A stretch of DNA of 64,000 bases from Embleya sp042956465 (GCF_042956465.1 NZ_JBIBGL010000006.1:434001-498000), one strand, 5' to 3'. Positions 18,101 to 27,132 are shown, counted from the stretch's first letter. Program-made: numbers and translations. Notes: generated by a model not told the origin, from the letters alone.

Positions 18101-19105
18101 TCAGCGGTCGCTCTTGGGATCGAGCGCGTCGCGGACCGAGTCGCCGAAGAGGTTGAAGGCGACCACGAAGACGAGCATCGAGATGCCGGGGACGCACATG
18201 TAGGTGATGTCGGTCCGGTAGACCTCGGCGCCCTTGAGCAACATCCGCCCCCAGTCGGGGGTGGGTTCGACCATGCCCACGCCCAGGTAGGACAGGGCGG
18301 CCTCGGTGGTCACGTAGGTCGGCACCGCCATCGAGGCGCTGACCAGGATCGGGGTGACCAGGTTGGGCAGCAGCTCGCGCAGCACGACCCGGCCGGGCGA
18401 GGCGCCGATCACGCGCGCCGCCTCGACGTATTCGCGGCTGCGCAGGGAGAGCACCTGACCGCGCAACAGGCGCGCCACCGAGGCCCAGCCGAATGCGGAG
18501 AGCACCGCGACGATGACCGCCCCACGCAGCAGCGGGGACATCTGCTCGCCCGGGTTGGTCAGCAGCGAGGTCACCACCGGCGTGAAGGCGATGAAGAACA
18601 GCGTGGACGGGAAGCTGAGCATGACGTCGATGAATCGGCCCACGAGGTAGTCGGTACCGCCGCCGAGGTAGCCGGCGGTCACTCCGACCAGTACGCCGAG
18701 CACGGTGACGATCGCGACCACGGCCAGCGAGATGAGCAGCGAAGTGCGGATGCCGTAGAGCAGTTGGGTGAGCACGTCCCGGCCGAGACCGGGTTCCAGG
18801 CCGAGCCAGAACTCGCCGGACATGCCGCCGTTGGGTGCGACGGGAAAGCCGAACTCGTTCAGCAGGCCGGGCCGGTTCTGGCCGTACGTGGTGTAGGGGT
18901 CGTGCCCGTACCACTTGGCGAACAGCGGTGCGCCCAGGCCCGCGACGACGAACACGGCGACGACGCACGCGGCGACGATCCCGGTGCGGTCGCGGCGGAA
19001 ACGACGCCAGGCGAGTTGCGAAGGGCGCAGCCCCATGGGGGCGGTGTCGGCGGCGGGCGGATCCGTGTCCACCGGCGGATCCGTGGGGGGCGCGAGCGTG
19101 GTCAT
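18101..19105 (-). CDS. Dpp/Opp ABC transporter permease (DppC-type)
   Basis: A 334-residue permease. It has a cytoplasmic N-terminal tail, a first membrane span (GIVAACVVAVFVVAGLGAPL), a long outer loop, and then five spans with the EAA loop EYVEAARVIGASPGRVVLRE. It is the first gene of the operon. Upstream (19106-19467) is the shared region with the divergent DapA-family gene, containing ACATTGTA-type motifs. Confidence 0.9.
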   Translation of the reverse strand: MTTLAPPTDPPVDTDPPAADTAPMGLRPSQLAWRRFRRDRTGIVAACVVAVFVVAGLGAPLFAKWYGHDPYTTYGQNRPGLLNEFGFPVAPNGGMSGEFWLGLEPGLGRDVLTQLLYGIRTSLLISLAVVAIVTVLGVLVGVTAGYLGGGTDYLVGRFIDVMLSFPSTLFFIAFTPVVTSLLTNPGEQMSPLLRGAVIVAVLSAFGWASVARLLRGQVLSLRSREYVEAARVIGASPGRVVLRELLPNLVTPILVSASMAVPTYVTTEAALSYLGVGMVEPTPDWGRMLLKGAEVYRTDITYMCVPGISMLVFVVAFNLFGDSVRDALDPKSDR

Positions 19106-19208
19106 GACGGCGGGCCTCTCGGGAGGCGGCGGGGTGGGTAATGGTGGGGAACTCTGCCCAGGGCCGACTCAATGGTCAAGGTCTGAGTCGTGTCACATTT
19201 GAGGTGCG

Positions 19209-19216
19209 ACATTGTA
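19209..19216. promoter_or_regulatory. Candidate GntR operator upstream of dppC
   Basis: ACATTGTA, with a related half-site ACATTT at about 19195-19200. The same octamer or its core recurs before the dapA-like gene and before gntR. The role as operator is inferred from this recurrence. Confidence 0.45.
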
Positions 19217-19304
19217 TTTGCAATTCCTTTACCATTCACCTGCGGTTTTCCTTTCCGTCCGGCCGGCTACGTTGATCGGGGACGGGTCTGGCGCAACACA
19301 AGAG

Positions 19305-19317
19305 CAATGTGACATTG
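19305..19317. promoter_or_regulatory. Candidate GntR operator upstream of the dapA-like gene
   Basis: A perfect inverted repeat, CAATGT-G-ACATTG, followed by TAC, so that ACATTGTA is present here too. Its position about 150 bp before the start suggests overlap with a promoter with a long leader. Confidence 0.5.
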
Positions 19318-19467
19318 TACTGACGTGACCCAAGCGGATGCGCCGAATCACGGCCCCGAGCGCGGCACCACCGATCCGACGCCCCGCATGTCCCGCATTC
19401 CCGATGCCGATTCCGGCCTCGACGTCGACAGCCGAGTCGCAACCGAGCCGAAAGCCAAGGAGTCCCC

Positions 19468-20379
19468 ATGTCCGACGCGATCTCCATCGACCGCACCCTC
19501 CGCCCCTGGCGCGGCCTGATGGTCGCCACCCCGCTGCCGCTGCACGCGGATCTGAGCATCGACTACGACGCCTACGCCGAGCACGTGCGCGGCCTCGTCG
19601 ACGCCGGGTGCGACGGTGTGGTGCCCAACGGCTCCCTGGGCGAATACCAGGTCCTGACCGACCAGGAACGGGCCCGGGTGGTCCGCGTCGCGGTCGAGGC
19701 CGTGGGCGGTGACCGGGTGATGCCCGGCGTGGCCGCGTACGGCTCGACCGAGGCCCGCCGGTGGACCGAACAGGCCGCGGAGGCCGGTGCCGAGGCGGTC
19801 ATGCTGCTGCCGCCGAACGGCTACCGTGCCGACGACGCCGAGGTGCACGCGCACTACGCCGACGTGGCCTCGGTCGGCGTGCCGATCGTCGCCTACAACA
19901 ACCCCTTCGACACCCGGGTCGACCTGGCCCCCGAGCTGCTGGCGAAGCTGCACGCCGACGGCCACATCGTCGGCGTCAAGGAGTTCAGCGGCGACACCCG
20001 ACGCGCCTATCGAATCGCCGAACTCGCGCCCGGTCTGGACCTGTTGGCCGGCGCCGACGACGTGCTCCTGGAGCTGGCCGTGGCCGGCGCCAAGGGCTGG
20101 ATCGGCGGCTTCCTCAACGTGCTGCCCGACGCCTGCATCGAGCTCTACCGCACCTCCGTGGCCGGCGACCTGACCCGGGCGCGGGAGCTGTACGACATCC
20201 TCCAGCCGCTGCTGCGGTGGGACACCCGCAGCGAATTCGTCCAGGCGATCAAGCTGTCGATGGACGTGGTCGGCAAGCCCGGCGGCCCCTGCCGTCCGCC
20301 GCGCCGGCCGCTGAACGCCGAGATGCAGCAGGCCATCCGCCTGGCGACCGAGCGCGCCGTCGCGGCCGGGCTGAGCTGA
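19468..20379 (+). CDS. DapA-family aldolase/dehydratase, likely forming 2-oxoglutarate semialdehyde
   Basis: A 303-residue TIM-barrel lyase of the dihydrodipicolinate-synthase family. The Schiff-base lysine is Lys171 in GVKEFSGD and the general tyrosine is Tyr143 in VAYNNPF. The GTTGE segment of true DapA is GSLGE (55-59), so a role in lysine synthesis is unlikely. It is followed 176 bp later by an aldehyde dehydrogenase. In known pathways, a DapA-family enzyme plus a semialdehyde dehydrogenase occurs in hydroxyproline breakdown (pyrroline-hydroxy-carboxylate deaminase) and in glucarate breakdown. The nearby X-Pro peptidase, prolyl iminopeptidase and peptide importer favour the first, but no hydroxyproline epimerase or oxidase is in the window. 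Confidence 0.83.
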   Translation: MSDAISIDRTLRPWRGLMVATPLPLHADLSIDYDAYAEHVRGLVDAGCDGVVPNGSLGEYQVLTDQERARVVRVAVEAVGGDRVMPGVAAYGSTEARRWTEQAAEAGAEAVMLLPPNGYRADDAEVHAHYADVASVGVPIVAYNNPFDTRVDLAPELLAKLHADGHIVGVKEFSGDTRRAYRIAELAPGLDLLAGADDVLLELAVAGAKGWIGGFLNVLPDACIELYRTSVAGDLTRARELYDILQPLLRWDTRSEFVQAIKLSMDVVGKPGGPCRPPRRPLNAEMQQAIRLATERAVAAGLS

Positions 20380-20555
20380 GCGGGTCCGGCCGACCCACCT
20401 GACGCACCGTCAACCCACCTGCGACACAACCGCGTTCCCGGACAAGAGGCCGATTCCACACGCGGCCACCCGGTCCCGCGTGCCCGCGACTCGCCCACCG
20501 GAACCGGGTCGTACCCGCCCGATCCCACCGACCCCTTCCCGAAGGGTTTCCCGCC

Positions 20556-21959
20556 GTGACCATCACATCCGCCGCATCACTCGTCCGCAGCCACAACCCC
20601 GCCGACCCCGCCGAACTCGTCGCCCAGGCCCCGGCGGTGCCGCCGGCCGACGTGCACCGCGCCGCCGAACGCGCCCGCGCCGCCGGGCGGGGCTGGGTGG
20701 CGGCCGGCGCCTCGGCCCGCTGCGCCGCGCTCGGCGCCGCCGCCGACCGGCTCGCCGCCTCGGCCGACACATTCGCCGACCTGATCGTGCGCGAGGTCGG
20801 CAAACCGATCACCGAGGCATGCGGCGAGGTCGCCCGCGCGGTCGCCATCCTGCGCTACAACGCGCAGCAGGTGTACGACCCGGTGGGCTCCGTGCACGAA
20901 CCCGCCGCCGGTCCCGGCCTGTTGCTGACCCGTCGTCGCCCGTACGGCCTGGCCGGGCTGATCACGCCGTGGAACTTCCCGCTGGCCATCCCGCTCTGGA
21001 AGGCCGCGCCGGCGCTGGCCACCGGCAACGCGGTCCTGCTCAAGCCCGCCCCGCAGGCGCTCGGCTGTGCACAGCAACTGGCCGAACTGCTCGACGCGGT
21101 ACTGCCCGCCGACCTGTTCACCGTGCTGCCGGGCGAGGCCGGCACGGGTGCGGCCGTGGTCGAGGCCGCGGAAGTGGTCTCCTTCACCGGCTCCACCGCG
21201 GTGGGGCTGGACGTGGTCCGGGCCGGCACCGCCCGCGGGGTCCCGGTCCAGGCCGAGATGGGCGGCTGCAACGCCGCGCTGGTCCTGCCGGACGCCGACG
21301 TGCGGTCCACCGCGGCCCAGCTGATCGCGGCGGCGTTCGGTTATGCCGGGCAGAAGTGCACCGCGACCCGGCGGATCATCGTGGTGGGCGACCCCGATCC
21401 GCTGCGCGAGGCACTGGACGCCGCCACCCGGGCGCTGCCGGTGGGCGACCCCGCCGACGCCGCGACGGTGTGCGGGCCGGTGGTCACCGAGGCGGCCCGC
21501 GACCGGGTCCGCGCCGCGCTCGACTCCGCCACGGCCGCCGGTGGTCGGGTGTTGACCTCGGGATCGGCCCACGACGGTGCGGGGTGGTTCGCCACCCCGA
21601 CGATCCTGGAACAGGTGCCGGCCGGACACGCCGCGCTCCGCGAGGAGATCTTCGGCCCCGTCGCGGTGCTCCAGCGCGCGGGCGACCTGGAGCAGGCCAT
21701 CGCGCTCGCCCGCGACGTGCCGCACGGCCTGGTGACCTCGGTGCACACCCGCGACCTGGACGCCGCGCTCGCCGTCGTCGACCGGATCGACACCGGCCTG
21801 GTGAAGGTCAACGCGCCCACCACCGGCGTCGACTTCCACCTGCCCTTCGGCGGCACGAAGGCATCCAGCCACGGACCACGCGAACAGGGCCGCGCCGCGG
21901 CGGACTTCTACACCGCCACCTGCACGGTGAGTCTGCTGCCGGCGAACCCGAGCGGGTGA
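20556..21959 (+). CDS. Aldehyde dehydrogenase, probable 2-oxoglutarate-semialdehyde dehydrogenase
   Basis: A 467-residue NAD(P)-dependent aldehyde dehydrogenase. Catalytic Cys268 lies in GQKCTA and the general base Glu234 in VQAEMGG; the TPWNFPLAIP segment (137-146) and FTGSTAVG (210-217) form the cofactor site. Start is a GTG with GAAGGG upstream. Its place directly after the DapA-family gene suggests that it oxidises the semialdehyde to 2-oxoglutarate. Other ALDH substrates cannot be excluded from sequence. Confidence 0.87.
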   Translation: MTITSAASLVRSHNPADPAELVAQAPAVPPADVHRAAERARAAGRGWVAAGASARCAALGAAADRLAASADTFADLIVREVGKPITEACGEVARAVAILRYNAQQVYDPVGSVHEPAAGPGLLLTRRRPYGLAGLITPWNFPLAIPLWKAAPALATGNAVLLKPAPQALGCAQQLAELLDAVLPADLFTVLPGEAGTGAAVVEAAEVVSFTGSTAVGLDVVRAGTARGVPVQAEMGGCNAALVLPDADVRSTAAQLIAAAFGYAGQKCTATRRIIVVGDPDPLREALDAATRALPVGDPADAATVCGPVVTEAARDRVRAALDSATAAGGRVLTSGSAHDGAGWFATPTILEQVPAGHAALREEIFGPVAVLQRAGDLEQAIALARDVPHGLVTSVHTRDLDAALAVVDRIDTGLVKVNAPTTGVDFHLPFGGTKASSHGPREQGRAAADFYTATCTVSLLPANPSG

Positions 21960-22077
21960 GACGTCCGAGCACCGAGACCTCGAGCATCGCTCGCCGAGGC
22001 AGCGAGGCGTCGACGTACCGAAGTGTCGGAGTGTCGGGAAACGATGGGAGGGTGAGGCAGGTGACCGATAGACTGTA

Positions 22078-22093
22078 ACATTGCACATTGTAT
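22078..22093. promoter_or_regulatory. Candidate GntR autoregulatory site
   Basis: Two direct copies of ACATTG spaced seven bases apart (22078-22083 and 22085-22090), the second continuing as ACATTGTAT. It lies 43 bp before the gntR start, as expected for an autoregulated repressor. Confidence 0.5.
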
Positions 22094-22135
22094 GGCTATT
22101 CGAGGCGAAGCCGGCCTCGAGGGAGGATGCACCCG

Positions 22136-22918
22136 ATGAGAGCGCACGCCGAAGTGCCGACCGGCCGAACCGGCGAGACCGCCGCCGTGACGAACCTGCG
22201 GGAGCGGCCGCTGGACCTGCCGTTCGTGCAGGAGCGTCGCAGCCTGCGCGATCAGGTGACGCACGCCCTGCGGGCCGCCCTCATCGCCGGCGAACTGCGT
22301 CCCGACGTCATCTATTCGGCACCCAGCCTGGCCGCCCAGTTCCGTGTCTCGGCCACCCCGGTGCGCGAGGCGATGCTGGATCTGGTCAAGGAAGGACTGG
22401 TCGAGGTTGTTCGCAACAAGGGCTTCCGGGTGACCGCGCTGTCCGCCCGGGACCTCGACGAATACACCGAGATTCGATCGATGATCGAGGTCCCCGTCAT
22501 CGTGCGCCTGGCCGAGACGGCCGACCCCGCCGCGCTGCAGGCACTGCGCCCGGTGGCCGCCGCCATCGTGGCCGCCGCGGAGCGGCGCGACCTGATCGGT
22601 TACCTGGAATCCGACCGACAGTTCCACCTCGGACTCCTCGAACTGGGCGGCAACCAGCGCCTGGTCGAGGTCGTCGGCGACCTGCGCAAGCGCTCGCGCC
22701 TGTACGGACTCACCCGACTCGCCGAACGCGGCGCGCTGGTGGCGTCGGCGCGGGAACACGAGGAGATCCTCGACCTGCTGCTCGCCGGGGACGGGGAGGG
22801 CGTTCGTCGGGCGATGACCGAACACCTCGGCCACATCCGCTCGCTCTGGTCCGATCCGGCAGAGGAGTCCGCCCCGGCAGAGGAGTCCGCCCCGGAGGGC
22901 GAACCCGCGTCGGAGTGA
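22136..22918 (+). CDS. GntR-family regulator, FCD subfamily
   Basis: A 260-residue regulator. The winged helix is at about residues 35-95 (SLRDQVTHALRAALIAGELR, then APSLAAQFRVSATPVREAML), followed by an FCD effector domain with metal-ligand-like residues (DRQFHLGLLELGGN and AREHEEILDLLLAG). FCD regulators often sense carboxylic acids or amino-acid derivatives. The ATG at 22136 is preferred because GGGAGG lies nine bases upstream; an upstream TTG at 22088 would sit inside the putative operator. The C-terminal tail has an EESAPA repeat. It probably controls the divergent peptide and semialdehyde operons through the shared motif. Confidence 0.86.
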   Translation: MRAHAEVPTGRTGETAAVTNLRERPLDLPFVQERRSLRDQVTHALRAALIAGELRPDVIYSAPSLAAQFRVSATPVREAMLDLVKEGLVEVVRNKGFRVTALSARDLDEYTEIRSMIEVPVIVRLAETADPAALQALRPVAAAIVAAAERRDLIGYLESDRQFHLGLLELGGNQRLVEVVGDLRKRSRLYGLTRLAERGALVASAREHEEILDLLLAGDGEGVRRAMTEHLGHIRSLWSDPAEESAPAEESAPEGEPASE

Positions 22919-23196
22919 GGCCGCGTCGCCGTGGTCGCGGCCGGGAGCGTGCAGCGGCTCCCGGCCCCGGCGCGGATTCCCGAGTCGGCGCCGGCCCGGC
23001 TCCACCTCGGGGCAGGGCCTAGCGTCGGACGAACCCCGCCCCCGGCTCCCGAACCCGCAACGGACCACCCCGGATCGTCCGACCACCAACCCACGAGGGA
23101 GCCCACCGCCGCGCCCGGAGGCGGTTCCTCGGCATGCCCCCATTCCGCACCGGCCCCGGCCGCGCCGACACCGCCGGCGATCCCAGGAAGGCACCC

Positions 23197-24465
23197 ATGA
23201 GCTACCGATACGCGGTCACCGACCACGTGTTCGACCTCCCCCTGGACCACCACGATCCGGGCGGCCCGCGCATCGACGTCTTCGCCCGCGAGGTCGCCGA
23301 CCCGGCCCGCGCCGACGAACGGTTGCCCTGGCTGCTGTATCTCCAGGGCGGGCCGGGGAGCAAGTCCCCCCGCCCGACCGCGAGTACCCCCGGCTGGCTG
23401 CGGCACGCGACCAAGACGCACCGGGTGCTGCTTTTGGACCAGCGGGGCACCGGGCGCAGCACCCCCCTGACCGCCCGCGCCGCGGAACGCTTCCCGTCGG
23501 CCGACGAACTGGCCGATCACCTCGCGCACTTCCGGGCCGACGCGATCGTCGCGGATGCCGAGGCGATCCGGCGGAGCCTGTGCGGCGACGAGCCGTGGGA
23601 GACGCTCGGCCAGAGCTACGGCGGCTTCATCACGCTCACCTATCTGTCGCACGCCCCGGAGGGGTTGCGGCGCTGCTACATCACCGGCGGCCTGCCCGGC
23701 CTGTCCAGCACCGCCGACGACGTGTACGCGCGGACCTACCCGCGGATCCGGGACAAGAACGCCGAGTATCGCGACCGCTATCCGGACGACGTCGCCCGGC
23801 TCCGGCGGATTGCCGACACGGTCGCCGGCGGTCGGGTGCGGCTGCCCGACGGGGACCCGCTGACCGTGCGCCGGTTGCGCACCCTCGGCCTGGTCTTCGG
23901 CATGGGAGACGGCTTCGAGCGGGTGCACTGGCTGCTCGACGAGGCGCTCGACGCGCGGTCCGGCGAACTCTCCGACACCTTCCTTGCGCAGGTGACGAAC
24001 CTGACCGGCTTCGTCGACAACCCGCTGTTCGCGGTTCTGCACGAGTCCATCTACGCCCAAGGGGACCGTGCCACCGGCTGGGCCGCCGAACGCACCATGG
24101 CCGCCCTCCCCGAATTCGCCGAGGACGCGGACCCGTTGCTGCTCACCGGCGAGACGATCCACCCCTGGATGTTCGACGAGATCGCGGGACTTCGGCCGTT
24201 CGCCGACGCGGCCGGGATCCTCGCCGAGCGCACCGACTGGCCGCTGCTGTACGACCGGGAGCGGCTGGCCGCCAACCGGGTCCCGGTGACCGCGGTCGTC
24301 TACCACGACGACATGTACGTCGACGCCCCGCTCTCCCTGCGGACCGCCCGCGAGGTCGGCGCGGTGCGGACGTGGGTCACCAACGAGTGGGAGCACGACG
24401 GCGTCGCCGCCTCCGGGGACGCCGTGCTGTCCCGGCTGATGGACATGGCCACGGGCCGAGCCTGA
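23197..24465 (+). CDS. Proline iminopeptidase (alpha/beta hydrolase, S33)
   Basis: A 422-residue alpha/beta hydrolase. It has the oxyanion segment LQGGPG (49-54), the DQRGTGRSTP segment (81-90) and the nucleophile GQSYGG (Ser140), all typical of prolyl aminopeptidases of the larger actinomycete type. The C-terminal WEHDG segment probably holds the catalytic His. It removes N-terminal Pro (and often hydroxyproline) from peptides. AGGAAGG lies just before the ATG. It follows gntR by 278 bp and may share its control. No signal peptide is seen, so it is cytoplasmic. Confidence 0.87.
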   Translation: MSYRYAVTDHVFDLPLDHHDPGGPRIDVFAREVADPARADERLPWLLYLQGGPGSKSPRPTASTPGWLRHATKTHRVLLLDQRGTGRSTPLTARAAERFPSADELADHLAHFRADAIVADAEAIRRSLCGDEPWETLGQSYGGFITLTYLSHAPEGLRRCYITGGLPGLSSTADDVYARTYPRIRDKNAEYRDRYPDDVARLRRIADTVAGGRVRLPDGDPLTVRRLRTLGLVFGMGDGFERVHWLLDEALDARSGELSDTFLAQVTNLTGFVDNPLFAVLHESIYAQGDRATGWAAERTMAALPEFAEDADPLLLTGETIHPWMFDEIAGLRPFADAAGILAERTDWPLLYDRERLAANRVPVTAVVYHDDMYVDAPLSLRTAREVGAVRTWVTNEWEHDGVAASGDAVLSRLMDMATGRA

Positions 24466-24501
24466 CCGGGCGCCGCGCCACCCGGTCTCCGGCCGTGCGA
24501 A

Positions 24502-24560
24502 GGCCCCGGCGGATCGTCTGCCGCGTCCGATCGGACGGGGGCGGACGATCCGCCGGGGCC
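24502..24560. terminator. Bidirectional hairpin after the iminopeptidase gene
   Basis: A 17-bp outer stem (24502-24518 with 24544-24560) encloses the 14-bp palindrome CGTCCGATCGGACG (24524-24537). It separates the convergent stops at 24465 and 24598. Confidence 0.85.
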
Positions 24561-24597
24561 GCCTACCCGAACTCGCACGAGGGCCGGGCCGGTTCGG

Positions 24598-26211
24598 TCA
24601 CGACAGGGTCAGCGTGATCGTCCCTCCGTAGGTGCCCGGCGTCGCGAACGCCGGTACGGTCAGGGCCAGTGCGGCGTCCGCGGTGAAACTGCCGCCGGTC
24701 GGTCCGGCGGTGCCCGGCGCCTGGGAGCACAGGGTCGCGCCGGACCCGATCGGGCCGGTCGACCCCGAGGTCACCGTGGACGGACTGCCCGGGGCCGCCG
24801 CGCAGGACGGCGTCCAGGCCACGTTCGCGGCCGGGATGGTGCCCCGGTCCGACTTCAGGTCGGACACCGATCCGGTCAACTGCCAGCCCAGTGCGCTGCC
24901 GCGCGCGTCGACGACGGTCACCCGGTTCAGCGCCGCGCGCATGGTCTGCTCGCGGCCGTCGAGGGTCGTGGTACCGAAGTCGATCCGGGTCGCCGCCTGG
25001 GTCATCGTCAGGCCGCCGGGGGTGATCGTGCCGGTGATCGACTGCCCCAGGGTGCCGTCGTCGGTCACCCGGAAGGGAACCGTCATGCCGTTGTCGTCGA
25101 AGCCCGCGACGGCGCGGATCGCGACGTCCTCGGCGGCGCCGATGACGTACTCGACGGAGAACCTGCCGTCGGGAGAGGTCATGACACTGATCGGGACGTC
25201 GGTGATGTTGCCGTCGGCGTCCACACCGCTGATCTGGAGTTCGTAGTTGGGAACCCAGTCGTGGCCTTCGAGCTTGACCGCGGTGCCCACCGGGCCGGAT
25301 GCCCGGTCGGCGGTGAGGACCCGCTGCCCCGGCACGAACGCCTTGATGGAGAGGGTGTCCGTCGCCTCCTTGGTGCCGTCGGAGACCCGCACCACGTACC
25401 GACCGTCCTCGATGCCGAACGGATACAGCGTCGCGGACCCGGTCAGGTTGCCCTGGGCGTCGATGGCGAGCGTGTTCGTCAAGAACTTGGCCGCATCGCA
25501 GCCGCTGCCGTCCGCCGCGCACAGCGCGACCTGCGGAGTGCCGTTCGGTGCGAACCTGCTGCCGGTGAGGGCGATGGTCGAACCCGTGTAGACGTCGCCG
25601 TCCGGCGCCTGGAGAACCGGCAACTGCACCTCGCCGGGCTCCACCGTGATGGAGGCACCCACCGGGACCGGGGTCGTGGGCAGACACCGGGTCTCGGAGT
25701 CGAAGCCGAACGCCATCGTCCACGTCGAGTGTTGGAGCGGAGTCAGGTTGACGACGCCGGCGTCGGTGAGGGTGACGGTGCCCTTCATGTCGGTGACGAT
25801 CAATTCCTGGCCGAGCGGAGTCTCGGGATTCTTGCGTTCGCCCTCGACGTCCATCTCGCGGGTCTGCGCACCGGACAACCCGATCTTGCCCTTGGGAAGG
25901 GTCGAGTCCTTCTCCACCTTGGTCACGATCGGAGTGTTCGGCGGCACGATGCCGTAGGACAACCACTTCCAGTTCACCGTGATCGTGTCACCCACCCGGT
26001 ACGTGGGTTTGACCGGATCCACGGAGATGTCGACCTTGGTTCGTGACGGATCGATCGGCATGTTCGGCAGTGTCTGGTTCGTGCACTGCGATGTGTACTC
26101 GATGGGCGCGGCATGTGCGGCCGGCGCCAGTGCCGCGGCCCCCGCCACCCCCAGAACCCCCGCCACCACGGCGGCCGTTGCCCTGTGGGGGAGCAATCTT
26201 CGTAACCCCAA
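24598..26211 (-). CDS. Secreted Ig-like protein with C-terminal WxL-like domain
   Basis: A 537-residue exported protein. The TTG at 26211 is chosen because AAGGAG lies seven bases before it and it gives a clean signal peptide (MGLRRLLPHRATAAVV, cleavage near AAHA/AP). After that come an N-terminal beta domain with Cys residues in EYTSQC and ETRCLP, one or two Ig-like repeats (VALCAADGSGCDAAKF resembles neocarzinostatin-type folds) and a C-terminal region with GWQLTGSVSDLK and TYGGTITLTLS. That end resembles WxL domains, which bind peptidoglycan non-covalently in Gram-positives. There is no LPXTG motif. A role at the cell surface is inferred; the partner is unknown. Confidence 0.75.
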   Translation of the reverse strand: MGLRRLLPHRATAAVVAGVLGVAGAAALAPAAHAAPIEYTSQCTNQTLPNMPIDPSRTKVDISVDPVKPTYRVGDTITVNWKWLSYGIVPPNTPIVTKVEKDSTLPKGKIGLSGAQTREMDVEGERKNPETPLGQELIVTDMKGTVTLTDAGVVNLTPLQHSTWTMAFGFDSETRCLPTTPVPVGASITVEPGEVQLPVLQAPDGDVYTGSTIALTGSRFAPNGTPQVALCAADGSGCDAAKFLTNTLAIDAQGNLTGSATLYPFGIEDGRYVVRVSDGTKEATDTLSIKAFVPGQRVLTADRASGPVGTAVKLEGHDWVPNYELQISGVDADGNITDVPISVMTSPDGRFSVEYVIGAAEDVAIRAVAGFDDNGMTVPFRVTDDGTLGQSITGTITPGGLTMTQAATRIDFGTTTLDGREQTMRAALNRVTVVDARGSALGWQLTGSVSDLKSDRGTIPAANVAWTPSCAAAPGSPSTVTSGSTGPIGSGATLCSQAPGTAGPTGGSFTADAALALTVPAFATPGTYGGTITLTLS

Positions 26212-26700
26212 AACCGTGCTCCTTCGTGAACCGACCCCACCCGCCCGCGGCGGGTGGAATGTCGCTTCCGCAGGTCGTCCCGGCTCCGAGCCACACACGA
26301 TCGACTTCCGTCGGATGCCGGGGCGGCATACGGAGGTCCAATGATGGTGGGGAATCTGTACGCAAAGCGCTCGGAAATCAATAGCGGCGTACCGCGGATT
26401 CAGGTGACACGTGTCGAGTCCGAGCGCGATCACATATTCAAGATCATTTTATCCGTGTCCGGGTTTCGCCGACGTTACGGTTTCCCGACGAAGGGTCTTG
26501 ACCTGCGGGCGATCCTTGGGGAACTTTGCTTTATCGTATTTGCCGAACCACGGGCAAGATACGCAACCGCACGGCCACGTCCGGGCTGTCCGGCCCGGTT
26601 CTTACGAATGGCAATCACTGCATCACGTTCGGCGCTCGGGGCCGCGTGTGCGCTGCGCCGTCCCGTCCTTCGGGTGTCGATGCGGAAAGGACCTGTTCTC
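26212..26700. other. Gene-free region between two divergent secreted-protein genes
   Basis: About 490 bp, clearly more AT-rich than the genome between 26340 and 26560. I find no coding sequence with actinomycete codon bias. It should hold the divergent promoters; TTGACC at 26498-26503 is a possible -35 box, but no good -10 box follows at the usual spacing. Confidence 0.5.
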
Positions 26701-27132
26701 ATGTCGAAGATCAAAAGCGGGGTCGTCGCCGCGGTGTGCGCGATCGGCGCCACCGCGGCCATGGTCACCCCGGCCTCCGCGGCGGGCACGGGCAAGGCGA
26801 CCTACGACTGCGGCGTCTACGGCAGCTCGGTCGGCGCCACGTTCACCCGCAGTGCGAGCAACCTGCTCACGCTGACGGCCAGCCTGAGCTACTTCGTGCC
26901 GACCGCCATCCCGGCGGGCGGCATCACGGGAACCCTGACCGGCAACCAGAGCGGCCTGGCCAACCCCACGGCAATCAGTGCGGGCTTCCACTCCAGCATC
27001 GTCCTGCAGAAAGCGGGGAGTGTGGCCATCCCCAGTGCGCCCAGCAGCATCGTCATGACGATCACCCCGCCCGGGCTGACCGTCACCTGCAACCTCAAGG
27101 CGTCGCCGCCTCCCACCGGCTTCCCGATCTGA
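26701..27132 (+). CDS. Small secreted protein of unknown function
   Basis: A 143-residue protein with a signal peptide (MSKIKSGVVAAVCAIG, cleavage near ASA/AG). The mature part is Ser/Thr/Ala/Gly-rich, has two cysteines (ATYDCGVYG near the start and VTCNL near the end) that could close one disulfide, and ends in a Pro-rich tail. The first and last strands resemble the N-terminal domain of the divergent secreted protein (Tyr-X-X-Cys start, Thr-X-Cys end), so they may be related folds. GGAAAGGA precedes the ATG. Function is unknown; a surface beta-sandwich is the best guess. Confidence 0.72.
   Translation: MSKIKSGVVAAVCAIGATAAMVTPASAAGTGKATYDCGVYGSSVGATFTRSASNLLTLTASLSYFVPTAIPAGGITGTLTGNQSGLANPTAISAGFHSSIVLQKAGSVAIPSAPSSIVMTITPPGLTVTCNLKASPPPTGFPI

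Larger units (their letters stand above)
19106..19467. other. Divergent dppC / dapA-like control region
   Basis: A 362-bp gene-free region between divergent operons, more AT-rich than its surroundings between 19190 and 19325. It contains one ACATTGTA site near dppC (19209-19216) and the palindrome CAATGT-G-ACATTG near the dapA-like gene (19305-19317). No convincing coding sequence is present on either strand. Confidence 0.6.

Noticed and set aside
19468..20379. DapA-family gene as a lysine-biosynthesis dihydrodipicolinate synthase
   Set aside because: The GTTGE segment is GSLGE and the neighbours are catabolic (aldehyde dehydrogenase, peptidases, importer).
22088..22918. GntR gene starting at the TTG at 22088
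   Set aside because: No ribosome site, and the start would fall inside the putative operator. The ATG at 22136 has GGGAGG nine bases upstream.
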